A DNA stretch of 64,000 nt, from positions 1-64,000 of the forward strand of contig JBAQTC010000013.1 of assembly GCA_049296795.1 (NCBI GenBank). Direction: 5' to 3'. The DNA comes from CAXNKH01 sp049296795. Lineage in GTDB: Bacteria; Pseudomonadota; Gammaproteobacteria; Burkholderiales; Burkholderiaceae_C. Position 1 is the first letter of the stretch, and every line of letters starts with the position of its first letter. The position numbers and the translations under genes were made by a program. This document shows positions 43,462-50,644 of this stretch, piece by piece. The notes under the pieces are model-generated. The model made no database searches, had not been told where the DNA came from, and saw nothing but the letters and a program-made list of their open reading frames with translations.

Positions 43462-44358
43462 TCAGGGTTCAAGTGCGGTGGCTAACTTGGTACTGCGTAA
43501 CTCACGCCACAGCAGGTACAAGCCGCTGACTACAACGATCAGAGAACCGGCAACCACCGCTTGATCCGGCACCTGGCCAAACAACAGCCAGCCCCACAGC
43601 GTCATGTAAATAATTTGTTGGTAGAAGAAGGGTCCCAGCACCGCGGCGGAGGCGTAACGATGCGCCAATGCCAGGCAGAAATGCCCTAGTCCACCACACA
43701 AGCCGGTGATGGCAATCACGAGCCATTCGAACCAATGGCTGGGCGTTTGCCACTGCAACAGGGCGAACGGGGCCAGCACAATCGTGGCCACCAAGGCTGA
43801 CATCCACTGCGTTGCGGCGGGGTGATCAGTCCGGGCCAGGGTGCGCGTCATCATGTTAAAAAGGGCGTACAACACGGCGTTGAACAGTGACAACAAAATA
43901 GCGGGATGAAAACTGTGGTCTCCGGGTCGGATGATGATCAAAACTCCAGCGAAGCCAGCCAGGATGGCCAACCAACGCCGAGCGTCCAGGTGTTCAGATA
44001 GCCACCAAGCACTCAACACCGCAATCAGGATCGGAACTGAGAATTGGATGGCACCGGTTTCGGCCAGTTGCAGGTATTGCAAGGCCCAGAAATTAAGGCC
44101 GGTCATGGTGGCCAGCATCAGGCCGCGCAGGCCCTGGAGCCGATAGTTTTTGACCCTAACCAGTCCCCAGCCCAGCTGGGGCGCTAGCAAGGCCGAGGTG
44201 ATGAGGACGTGCGTGAAAAAGCGCAGCCACACCACCTGAATCACTGGCAAGGACTGAACCAGCCACTTGGCGCAGGCGTCTAGCGTGGCAAATAGCAGGG
44301 TGGTCAGGCAAACCAGGGCGATACCCAGCTGGCGCTGGTGGGGCTGGTCCAGCAGCAT
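43462..44358 (-). CDS. EamA/DMT family transporter
   Basis: The 298-residue protein has ten hydrophobic segments in two EamA repeats: LVCLTTLLFATLDACAKWLV and VVWLRFFTHVLITSALLAP near the start, and GHFCLALAHRYASAAVLGPF with YQQIIYMTLWGWLLFGQVPD near the end. It is an inner-membrane metabolite exporter of the drug/metabolite transporter superfamily, about 28 residues longer at the C-terminus than the core. It precedes no partner on the same strand except a NIPSNAP gene 12 bp upstream, with which it may be cotranscribed. Confidence 0.83.
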   Translation of the reverse strand: MLLDQPHQRQLGIALVCLTTLLFATLDACAKWLVQSLPVIQVVWLRFFTHVLITSALLAPQLGWGLVRVKNYRLQGLRGLMLATMTGLNFWALQYLQLAETGAIQFSVPILIAVLSAWWLSEHLDARRWLAILAGFAGVLIIIRPGDHSFHPAILLSLFNAVLYALFNMMTRTLARTDHPAATQWMSALVATIVLAPFALLQWQTPSHWFEWLVIAITGLCGGLGHFCLALAHRYASAAVLGPFFYQQIIYMTLWGWLLFGQVPDQAVVAGSLIVVVSGLYLLWRELRSTKLATALEP

Positions 44359-44370
44359 GGGTAGCCCTCT

Positions 44371-44688
44371 TTAGGGCGTCGGACCCCAAGGGGCTGACAG
44401 CATCAGCTTGTTTTCCTGGGATACCAGAAGGGGACGAATTTGTTTGGCGAAAGCCATGAACTCGGCATCACCAAAGACGCCGGCCCAGAATGCTCGGCGG
44501 TCGGCATCGTCGTCAAATTTCCAGATATGAATCAACTGGTGCATGGCACCAATGTCGCCCGTGAAATAACCCACCAATTTTTGGGGCTGCTTTTGCAGGG
44601 CGGGCCAGCCTTGGGTCTTGTACAGCTCGATGACGTCGTTCATTTTCCCGACGATGACGCTGTAGGTCCGCATTTCGTAGATAGCCAT
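44371..44688 (-). CDS. NIPSNAP family protein
   Basis: The 105-residue protein is a ferredoxin-like alpha/beta barrel of the NIPSNAP family: MAIYEMRTYSVIVGKMNDVI, GYFTGDIGAMHQLIHIWKFDD and DRRAFWAGVFGD. Bacterial members often sit with catabolic or transport genes, but no reaction is established. The ATG at 44688 is typical. A second paralogue of identical length lies at 61108-61425. The downstream gene on the same strand is a DMT transporter. Confidence 0.85.
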   Translation of the reverse strand: MAIYEMRTYSVIVGKMNDVIELYKTQGWPALQKQPQKLVGYFTGDIGAMHQLIHIWKFDDDADRRAFWAGVFGDAEFMAFAKQIRPLLVSQENKLMLSAPWGPTP

Positions 44689-44718
44689 GGGGTGCTCCGT
44701 GAATGAAAAATTATTCAA

Positions 44719-45152
44719 CTTCTCTGACGCATCGATTATGGGGACATATTTCGTTGCTCGTGGGTTGGACCTTGTCTCAGGAGAGACAGCTGCGCCTTGA
44801 ATCTACTCGTCAAAAGCTCACCTGCAATGCCTTGATGTTGACGCCTGCAGAGAAGAACTGGCAATCCCCCGAATAACTTGGAATAACCATGAAGCAGTGC
44901 AACAACCCCGGGATCATGCTGGGGTAAGCACCTATTTGATTAAAGATTCTGAATAGTAGGATTAATTGAAATTTTCAGATAAAACATGATGCGTGATGCT
45001 GGCGGTAGCTCCCTTTCAGGCTACCGAGCTTGGGAAAGGCGGGTGGGCAGGTGGAGCTGGTCGACGCAGTGCTGAAAAGCTGTTCAGAGTCGACCGCCGC
45101 AACGCATCGGCCGGAATTTTTTTACACCACAGAATTGATTGAAGGAGGCACT
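44719..45152. other. Divergent intergenic region with leader hairpin
   Basis: No gene is recognisable in these 434 bp between the NIPSNAP gene and the lipoprotein hydrolase. Near the right end, CGGTAGC (45003-45009) and GCTACCG (45020-45026) form a perfect 7-bp stem with a 10-nt loop, 127 bp before the next start codon. The part around 44930-44990 is A/T-rich and may hold the promoter. I match it to no known riboswitch. Confidence 0.45.
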
Positions 45153-46211
45153 ATGCTAAAGCGTTTCTGGCCGCTGTTCGCGGCACTGCTATCGATCACC
45201 GGCTGTGCCAGCGCCCCTGACGCAAACACTGGCTCAGCTAAACCTATCGTGATGGAGGAATTTAGGGTCACCAGCGAGCCCGGCATTGAGGTCTATGTGC
45301 GCAACAAGCGCCCGGCCGGCTTGACCCAGTTTTCAGCTGCCAAGACCCTGATCTACGTTCATGGCGCCACCTATCCGGCAGAGACCGCTTTCGATTTGCA
45401 GCTCGATGGTCTGTCGTGGATGGACTACATCGCCAGCCATGGATATGACGTTTACCTGCTGGACGTGCGCGGCTACGGCGGCTCCACAAGGCCTGCTCAG
45501 ATGGACAAGCCCGCCAGCGCGAATCCGCCTTTCGCCGGTACGCAGGAGGCGATGCGCGACGTGGACGCGGTGGTCGAGTTTGTGAAGAAGCGCCGAGGCA
45601 TCGACAAGGTCAACCTGCTGGGCTGGTCCTGGGGTACGGCGATCATGCAGTGGTACACCAGTCTGAACAGCCACAAAGTCGAAAAATTGGTGCTGTACGC
45701 GCCAGTCTGGATTCGCCAGACGGCATCGCTGGTGCAGACCGGTCCGGGCCCAACCCCCGCCTACCGATCAGTCAGCATGGCGCAGGCCAAGGCGCGCTGG
45801 TTGACCGGCGTGGCAGAGCATAAAAAGGCCGAGCTGATTCCCGCGGGTTGGTTCGAGGCCTGGGCCAGTGCCACCGCTGCGACCGACCCGGTGGGCGCTA
45901 AACAAAACCCGCCGGTGCTGCGCGCGCCCAATGGAGTGGTGGCCGACGGCCAGCGCTACTGGGGCGGCGGCGTCATCCCCTGGAAAGCCGAGGACATCAA
46001 GGTTCCGGTGCTCTTGATCAAGGCCGAATGGGACGTCGACACCCCCGCCTACATGGCCCAGAACCTGTTGCCGAAGCTGACCGGCGCGCCCTACAAGCGC
46101 TACGTCGAACTGGGCGAGGGAACGCACACCATCCTCATGGAAAAGAACCGTATGAACCTGTTTCGCGAGGTACAGCTGTTCCTTGACGAGCGGCACGTGG
46201 CGGCGAAATAG
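45153..46211 (+). CDS. Alpha/beta hydrolase lipoprotein
   Basis: The 352-residue protein starts with a lipoprotein signal (MLKRFWPLFAALLSITGCAS), with the lipobox Cys at residue 18, so it should be membrane anchored. The hydrolase domain has the oxyanion motif YVHGATYPAE, a Ser nucleophile in LLGWSWGTAIMQWY, an acid near KAEWDVDTPAYMAQ and the catalytic His in GEGTHTILMEKNR. The ATG at 45153 follows GGAGG (45143-45147); the frame upstream is leader sequence. Substrate is unknown. Confidence 0.83.
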   Translation: MLKRFWPLFAALLSITGCASAPDANTGSAKPIVMEEFRVTSEPGIEVYVRNKRPAGLTQFSAAKTLIYVHGATYPAETAFDLQLDGLSWMDYIASHGYDVYLLDVRGYGGSTRPAQMDKPASANPPFAGTQEAMRDVDAVVEFVKKRRGIDKVNLLGWSWGTAIMQWYTSLNSHKVEKLVLYAPVWIRQTASLVQTGPGPTPAYRSVSMAQAKARWLTGVAEHKKAELIPAGWFEAWASATAATDPVGAKQNPPVLRAPNGVVADGQRYWGGGVIPWKAEDIKVPVLLIKAEWDVDTPAYMAQNLLPKLTGAPYKRYVELGEGTHTILMEKNRMNLFREVQLFLDERHVAAK

Positions 46212-46289
46212 GGTTCGGCTAGGCATGCTCCCCATAAACCGTAGCAGCCTGGGCATCGCCGGGGTTGGTATTTCTAACGCTGGTCGCCC

Positions 46290-46494
46290 ATGCGTGGCAT
46301 GAGCCGCGGCTCGGTGTACTACCCTGCCTCGCCCCGTCAGCCCAGCCGATTTGGCGCTCATGCGCCGCATTGATGAGCTGCATCTGGAACACACCTTCAT
46401 AGGCGCCAGAATGCTGCGTCGCCATCTGCTGCACGAGGGCATCCAAGTCCGTCGGCGCTACATTGGCACCCCTCTCAGCACTGATACGTCCTGA
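46290..46494 (+). pseudogene. IS3-family transposase (OrfB) fragment
   Basis: In one frame the stretch reads RGMSRGSVYYPASP. After a +1 shift at about 46333 it reads PADLALMRRIDELHLEHTF and IGARMLRRHLLHEGIQVRRR. This is the N-terminal part of an IS3-group transposase (SRSSVYY, then LMRRIDELHLExPF-GARML). It is frameshifted, cut at both ends and ends in a stop at 46492-46494. No inverted repeats are visible, so this is a decayed remnant just left of the tRNA-Leu element. Confidence 0.75.
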
Positions 46495-46560
46495 CAGCTT
46501 TGGAGGTGGGTGGAAATTCTGTGCGGCAGCCTGTAAACAGTCTGTAAATGCCGAAATCAA

Positions 46561-46689
46561 AAAAAAGCCACTCGGTTAGGAGTGGCCTAGATTCTCTTGA
46601 AACCCGCATGAATGCTAGGTTTCCTGTTGTGGTGCCCGGGGCCGGAATCGAACCGGCACGCCTTTCGGCGGGGGATTTTGAGTCCCCTG
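46561..46689. repeat. Left terminal direct repeat (att half with tRNA 3' end)
   Basis: It aligns base for base with 49489-49617, with about 16 differences in 129 positions. It includes a terminator hairpin (46567-46586, 7-bp stem, loop GGTTAG, with an A-run giving a T-tract on the minus strand) and the 3' half of a tRNA-Leu. Confidence 0.85.
46630..46689 (-). pseudogene. tRNA-Leu 3'-half remnant
   Basis: It starts from the encoded CCA (TGG at 46630-46632) and covers acceptor 3' strand, T-arm, variable arm and anticodon stem-loop through TCAAAATCCCC. The D-arm and 5' acceptor strand are missing. Its variable arm (GCCGAAAGGC) differs from the intact gene but still pairs with itself, so it derives from a different functional tRNA-Leu. 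Confidence 0.85.
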
Positions 46690-46814
46690 AATATGGTATT
46701 TTGGATCATTGATTTTTGTTGATAAAATCAATGAAAATCAACAACTTACCTTTGTTTATGCGGATTTTCGGAGGTTTTCTGTGTTGATCAATATTCCACA
46801 TAATTCCGCAAATT

Positions 46815-46845
46815 TGGCTACACAGTGGCTACACGGCGGCTACAC
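46815..46845 (+). repeat. Three phased TGGCTACAC-type repeats (left arm)
   Basis: TGGCTACAC starts at 46815 and 46826, and CGGCTACAC at 46837, each exactly 11 bp apart. The same pair recurs near the right end (49454 and 49465). The positions just before the integrase gene and near the far end suggest integrase arm-type binding sites. Confidence 0.7.
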
Positions 46846-46860
46846 CGGGGGATTGTCACA

Positions 46861-48231
46861 ATGGCCAGACCAACAAAGAACCAGCCAGTAGACCTCACAA
46901 AAAGGTTGTCGCTTACGGCTGGCTTGATTGAGCGGCTGACTTGTCGCACTGACATTAAGGCTCAGGTTTTCCTGCGTGACTCAGAGGCCCCAGGTCTTAG
47001 AGTGCGGGCAACAAACACCGGCGAGAAAGCATTTGTCTTTGAGAGCAAGCTGTACCGGTCAACCGTGCGCATGACGATTGGCGACGTCAGGGCTTGGACC
47101 ATTGAGCAAGCCAGAGCAGAGGCGCGCCGTCTTGCTGTGATGCTCGATGCCGGTCAAGACCCAAGAGAGGTCAAAGCGGAACATCGAAAAGCAAACGAGC
47201 AAGCGAAGCTGGTCAAGCAACGGGCGGAGGAGTTCACCTTGCAAGCGCTGATGGCGGATTATTGCGACCAACTTGAACGGTTTGGCCGGACATCGCATGA
47301 CAAGGTTCGCGGGATTATGCGGCTGCACCTGATTGATGGGGCGCCATCCATGGCCAGAAAGCCTGCAGCAGAGGTGACGGGCGAGGAAATCACCGACCTG
47401 ATGCGTAACCTCATTGAAGTTGGCAAGAAACGAACGGCAGGTAAGTTGCGTGCGTATATGCGTGCCGCCTATGAAATGGCGCGTACCGCTGGCATGGATG
47501 CTGAACTTCCGGTTCGATTCAAGGCGTACGGGGTAAAGCACAACCCAGCGGCCGAGACAAAGGCGGTTCAGCGCCAGACAGATAAAAACCCATTGAGCGT
47601 GCCAGAGCTTCGCCAATACTGGAATGCCATTAAGGAGGTGCAGACTTTTGAGGCGGCTGTCCTGCGATTGCATCTGCTGACGGGCGGACAGCGTCTGGAG
47701 CAGTTTTGTCGATTGAAGACCGATGACGATTCCAACGGGATTCTGATGGTACGCGATCCAAAGGGTAGACCTGGAAGGCCGCCCAGATTGCACCCTTTGC
47801 CGCTGATTGCAGCAGCTAAGGCCGCGCTGGCTCAGTACAAGGCTTTGGCACCAACTGGTCGTAAGTCACGCAGCAAAAAAAAGAAAACCGAAAACTCGCC
47901 GGGCACCTTCCTGATTTCAACCGATGGCGGGAAAACCAGTATCACGGCTGATGCCATGTCCAAGTGGGCAATGGCAGCAGGGGCGTGTATTGAGGGTTTC
48001 TCGCCCAAACGTGTTCGTTCTGGCGTGGAGACCACGCTCGCCAGTTTGAGGGTTTCCCAGGAGGTGAGGGGACGCTTACTCAGCCATGGTGTGTCGGGCG
48101 TCCAGGCGGCATCGTACGATGGGCATGACTACCTTGACGCGAAGCTTGAGACTTTGGAAATGCTTTTCAGGCACTTGGAGAACGCCAGCGCCAGTGTGAC
48201 CCATATTGCATTTGAAAAGGCCGTAGCATGA
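46861..48231 (+). CDS. int: P4-type tyrosine integrase
   Basis: The 456-residue recombinase has an N-terminal arm-binding domain (DUF4102-like: DIKAQVFLRDSEAPGLRVRA and SKLYRSTVRMTIGDVRAWTI), a SAM-like core-binding region and a catalytic domain. Catalytic residues are Arg278 (TGGQRLEQFCRLK), Arg386 (SPKRVRSGVE, with the usual first His replaced), His409 (LLSHGVSGVQ) and the nucleophile Tyr419 or Tyr424 (ASYDGHDYLD). The ATG at 46861 follows GGGGGATTG. Its stop overlaps the toxin start as ATGA. P4-type integrases use tRNA 3' ends, fitting the tRNA-Leu target. Confidence 0.92.
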   Translation: MARPTKNQPVDLTKRLSLTAGLIERLTCRTDIKAQVFLRDSEAPGLRVRATNTGEKAFVFESKLYRSTVRMTIGDVRAWTIEQARAEARRLAVMLDAGQDPREVKAEHRKANEQAKLVKQRAEEFTLQALMADYCDQLERFGRTSHDKVRGIMRLHLIDGAPSMARKPAAEVTGEEITDLMRNLIEVGKKRTAGKLRAYMRAAYEMARTAGMDAELPVRFKAYGVKHNPAAETKAVQRQTDKNPLSVPELRQYWNAIKEVQTFEAAVLRLHLLTGGQRLEQFCRLKTDDDSNGILMVRDPKGRPGRPPRLHPLPLIAAAKAALAQYKALAPTGRKSRSKKKKTENSPGTFLISTDGGKTSITADAMSKWAMAAGACIEGFSPKRVRSGVETTLASLRVSQEVRGRLLSHGVSGVQAASYDGHDYLDAKLETLEMLFRHLENASASVTHIAFEKAVA

Positions 48232-48587
48232 AAAATCCAAAAGATAGCAAAAAAGCTATAATGGCGGAACAGTGGATAGTTACCCTGCACCCTTTGGCTG
48301 AGGGCGAGTTAAAGGCCATCCCTGCTGATATGCAAGCCCGGTTTTTGCATATTGGCGAGATGCTGGAAGAGTTGGGGCCGCAACGTGTGGGTTTGCCGCA
48401 CATCCGGCCATTGGAGCGCAAATTGTGGGAGATGCGCTTGACGGGCCGTGATGGCATTGCCCGTGCCGTTTACGCCGCTGTGACGGGGCGCAGTTTGCTG
48501 GTGCTGCATGTGTTCGTGAAGAAAACACAAACTACGCCACGAAGCGCGATTGAAATTGCATTGAAACGTCTGGAGGCATCGACATGA
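48228..48587 (+). CDS. RelE/HigB-type toxin (Gp49-like family)
   Basis: The 119-residue protein has the HigB/Gp49 core LHPLAEGELKAIPADMQARF and GLPHIRPLERKLWEMRLTGR, then DGIARAVYAAVTGRSLLVLH and VFVKKTQTTPRSAIEIALKR. Relatives are ribosome-dependent mRNA endonucleases. Its first ATG overlaps the integrase stop; an ATG at 48261 (MAEQWIVTLHP) would give the usual family N-terminus and is an alternative. Order toxin-antitoxin is as in higBA. The ATGA junction with the antitoxin ensures coupled synthesis. Confidence 0.88.
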   Translation: MKNPKDSKKAIMAEQWIVTLHPLAEGELKAIPADMQARFLHIGEMLEELGPQRVGLPHIRPLERKLWEMRLTGRDGIARAVYAAVTGRSLLVLHVFVKKTQTTPRSAIEIALKRLEAST

Positions 48588-48871
48588 AAAATCTGAAAAC
48601 CCTCAAGAGTGAATTGCTGAAAAATCCTGGTGTGCGCCAAGCCTATGAAGCGCAAACACCTGAGTTTGAATTGGCACGAGAACTGATAGCAGCACGTGCA
48701 CATGCAGGCATGTCTCAAGGCGATGTGGCCGCACTGATGGGCACCACTCAAAGCGTGATTGCACGACTGGAAAGTGGTCGTACCCACCCATCCATGCGAA
48801 CGGTCCAGCGGTACGCCGATGCAGTCGGGGCGCGTGCCGTGGTACGCATGGAGCCGTTGGCTACTGTGTAA
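48584..48871 (+). CDS. XRE-family antitoxin (HigA-like)
   Basis: The 95-residue protein contains a helix-turn-helix: ELIAARAHAGMSQGDVAALM and GTTQSVIARLESGRTHPSMR, ending ADAVGARAVVRMEPLATV. Such proteins neutralise the cognate toxin and repress their own operon. It overlaps the toxin stop by ATGA and is the third gene of a translationally chained integrase-toxin-antitoxin set. If it represses the shared promoter it could also control integrase expression. Confidence 0.9.
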   Translation: MKNLKTLKSELLKNPGVRQAYEAQTPEFELARELIAARAHAGMSQGDVAALMGTTQSVIARLESGRTHPSMRTVQRYADAVGARAVVRMEPLATV

Positions 48872-48888
48872 TTCAGGAGTCCGTCGCA

Positions 48889-49056
48889 GTGCTTGAGCGT
48901 GATGACATGCAAATTACCACCAGGCGTGCGCGCCAAGAGGTCATGCTGCCTCAGCCGCCGACGTCTTTTTGGGGCCGCATCATGTGGTACCTGATGCCAT
49001 GGACACGCCCGCCGCTGACGCCTGAGCAGCGCCGGGCTTTGAAGCTACTCGACTGA
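48889..49056 (+). CDS. Small hypothetical protein in the tRNA-Leu element
   Basis: A 55-codon frame from GTG 48889 (AGGAG at 48875-48879) reads MLERDDMQITTRRARQEVML and PQPPTSFWGRIMWYLMPWTR, ending PPLTPEQRRALKLLD. ATG at 48907 is an alternative start. The middle is rich in aromatic residues and could associate with membrane. No family is recognised. It follows the antitoxin by 17 bp and may be in the same unit. Confidence 0.5.
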   Translation: MLERDDMQITTRRARQEVMLPQPPTSFWGRIMWYLMPWTRPPLTPEQRRALKLLD

Positions 49057-49080
49057 ACCAGATTCTCCCCAGCCAGGCCA

Positions 49081-49383
49081 GTGAACCGAAAAGCGGGGTC
49101 CCTTCCCCTGCCTGCTGGGGCCCCAATGAAGAAAGCGGTGCGTATGACAGACGACGAACAAAGCGGATTTATTGAAGCCCAGCCAGCATCGAGCAAACAG
49201 GTTTTGCGCCCAAGTGATGCAGGGCTCATGAGTGTGGACAGAATGGCCGAAGGAATAGCCCGCGAAATTGGCTACTCGGGGGCAGCCTATGGGATGGAAG
49301 TAGTGCACATTCAGCAGGGCGTCAGATTGTCGGATAAAACTCGGCGGGCTGTACTGGCTACGGGGTTTCCTGCTTGGGGGTGA
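49081..49383 (+). CDS. Hypothetical protein in the tRNA-Leu element
   Basis: The 100-codon frame includes MKKAVRMTDDEQSGFIEAQP and SAGLMSVDRM-like sequence (actually DAGLMSVDRMAEGIAREIGY) and ends RRAVLATGFPAWG. ATG 49126 (MKKAV) or GTG/ATG codons upstream are possible starts. I recognise no domain. Codon use looks like protein-coding DNA, and the frame lies just inside the element's right arm repeats. It may be an element-specific accessory gene. Confidence 0.45.
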   Translation: MNRKAGSLPLPAGAPMKKAVRMTDDEQSGFIEAQPASSKQVLRPSDAGLMSVDRMAEGIAREIGYSGAAYGMEVVHIQQGVRLSDKTRRAVLATGFPAWG

Positions 49384-49453
49384 ATCGTTGGGGCTGTTGA
49401 TATTGCCGATACCCGTCCGAACCAACTGCGACTGAATTGAAACCCCGTACCAG

Positions 49454-49473
49454 TGGCTACACAGTGGCTACAC
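49454..49473 (+). repeat. Two phased TGGCTACAC repeats (right arm)
   Basis: TGGCTACAC starts at 49454 and 49465, 11 bp apart, in the same orientation as the three copies before the integrase gene. Confidence 0.7.
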
Positions 49474-49488
49474 GGGCAAGAAGAAAGA

Positions 49489-49514
49489 AAAAAAGCCACC
49501 CGGTGAGGAGTGGC
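49489..49514 (-). terminator. tRNA-Leu terminator
   Basis: On the minus strand, just downstream of the tRNA, GCCAC-CC / GA-GTGGC forms a hairpin (49495-49514) with one mismatch, followed by a T-run (A-run at 49486-49494 on plus). The left repeat carries the same hairpin with a perfect stem. Confidence 0.7.
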
Positions 49515-49617
49515 CTTGATTCTCTTGAAACCCGCATGGATGCTGGATTTCAATGGTTGGTGCCCGGGGCCGGAATCGAACCGGCACGGATTTCTCCGGG
49601 GGATTTTGAGTCCCCTG
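49489..49617. repeat. Right terminal direct repeat (att half with intact tRNA 3' end)
   Basis: It corresponds to 46561-46689 at an exact offset of 2,928 bp. Differences cluster in the spacer beyond the CCA end and in the variable arm. Confidence 0.85.
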
Positions 49618-49642
49618 CGTCTACCAATTTCACCACCCGGGC
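49558..49642 (-). tRNA. tRNA-Leu (anticodon CAA)
   Basis: The 85-nt class II tRNA includes an encoded CCA. The 5' acceptor strand GCCCGGG (49642 downward) pairs with CCCGGGC. The anticodon loop CTCAAAA between GGGGA and TCCCC gives anticodon CAA for codon UUG. The variable arm CGGAGAAATCCG is long and self-paired as in leucine tRNAs, and the T-arm has GGTTCGATTCC. It hosts the adjacent integrative element; its 3' part is probably the element's copy. Confidence 0.95.
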
Positions 49643-49682
49643 AGGATTAAGCGAAGACCGAAATTATGGCACAGTGCGGACT

Positions 49683-50585
49683 ATGAAATATTTAACTATT
49701 GAAGACGCTATCGGAAAAACCCCTTTGGTAGCGTTGCAGCGTATTGGAGCGGCCGCCAATGCGGCCAAACACAATGTGATTTTGGGCAAGCTCGAGGGCA
49801 ACAATCCGGCGGGTTCGGTCAAGGACCGGCCGGCGCTGTCGATGATTGCACGGGCCCAGGAGCGTGGCGACATCAAACCAGGGGACACCTTGATTGAGGC
49901 CACTTCGGGAAATACCGGCATTGCCCTGGCGATGGCGGCGGCCATCAAGGGTTACCGCATGGTGCTCATCATGCCGGAAGACCTGTCGATTGAGCGGGCC
50001 CAAACCATGAAGGCGTTTGGCGCTGAATTGATCCTGACGCCTAAATCGGGCGGCATGGAATACGCCCGGGACTTGGCTGAACAAATGCAGCGCGATGGCA
50101 AGGGTCTGGTGCTGGACCAATTCGCTAACCAAGATAACCCGCGGATTCATTACGAGACTACGGGGCCTGAAATCTGGGCTGATACCAAGGGGAAAGTGAC
50201 CCACTTCGTCAGCGCCATGGGCACCACCGGGACCATTACCGGAGTGTCGCGGTTTTTGAAAGAAAAGAATCCCAAAATCAAGATCATCGGAGCGCAGCCC
50301 AGCGAGGGTTCGCGTATTCCAGGCATCCGCAAATGGCCGCAGGAATACCTGCCGAAAATTTACGATGCCAGCACGGTCGATGAACTGATGTATGTCAGCC
50401 AAGAAGATGCTGAGGAGATGTGTAGGCGGCTGGCGCGGGAAGAAGGTATTTTTGCCGGAGTTTCTGCGGCAGGTGCTTGCTGGGTCGCCCAGGAGATTGC
50501 CAAGCGCGAGAAAAACGCGACCATTGTGTTTGTAGTGTGTGACCGCGGGGATCGCTACCTCTCGACCGGCGTGTTTCCGGCTTAG
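49683..50585 (+). CDS. cysM: Cysteine synthase B
   Basis: The 300-residue PLP enzyme makes cysteine (or S-sulfocysteine) from O-acetylserine. The Schiff-base Lys47 lies in NNPAGSVKDRPALSMI, the substrate loop is EATSGNTGIALAMAAAIKG, and the phosphate loop is AMGTTGTITGVSRFLK. The ATG at 49683 is chosen; the same frame upstream runs through the tRNA and is non-coding. A TusA-like sulfur carrier follows 59 bp later, consistent with sulfur metabolism. Confidence 0.93.
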   Translation: MKYLTIEDAIGKTPLVALQRIGAAANAAKHNVILGKLEGNNPAGSVKDRPALSMIARAQERGDIKPGDTLIEATSGNTGIALAMAAAIKGYRMVLIMPEDLSIERAQTMKAFGAELILTPKSGGMEYARDLAEQMQRDGKGLVLDQFANQDNPRIHYETTGPEIWADTKGKVTHFVSAMGTTGTITGVSRFLKEKNPKIKIIGAQPSEGSRIPGIRKWPQEYLPKIYDASTVDELMYVSQEDAEEMCRRLAREEGIFAGVSAAGACWVAQEIAKREKNATIVFVVCDRGDRYLSTGVFPA

Positions 50586-50644
50586 AGCAGGGGTGACGGC
50601 GGGTCAACGGCCTTAAAATTCGGTTTAACGCTTAAGGAAATCGG

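Larger units (their letters stand above)
46561..49488 (+). mobile_element. 2.9-kb integrative element at tRNA-Leu(CAA)
   Basis: The unit is defined by 129-bp terminal direct repeats (46561-46689 and 49489-49617) offset by exactly 2,928 bp with no indels. The repeats contain the tRNA-Leu 3' half plus its terminator. Inside are a P4-type tyrosine integrase, an overlapping HigBA-like toxin-antitoxin pair and one or two small ORFs. The functional tRNA is rebuilt at the right end. There are no replication, packaging or conjugation genes, so it would need helper functions or be a satellite or decayed island. Confidence 0.8.

Noticed and set aside
46561..49488. Interpretation of the tRNA-Leu element as a prophage
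   Set aside because: There are no structural, packaging, lysis or replication genes in 2.9 kb; only an integrase and toxin-antitoxin are seen.
49437..49682. N-terminal extension of cysM reading through the tRNA-Leu gene
   Set aside because: The residues are translated tRNA sequence; the family N-terminus MKYLTIEDAIGKTPLV starts at 49683.
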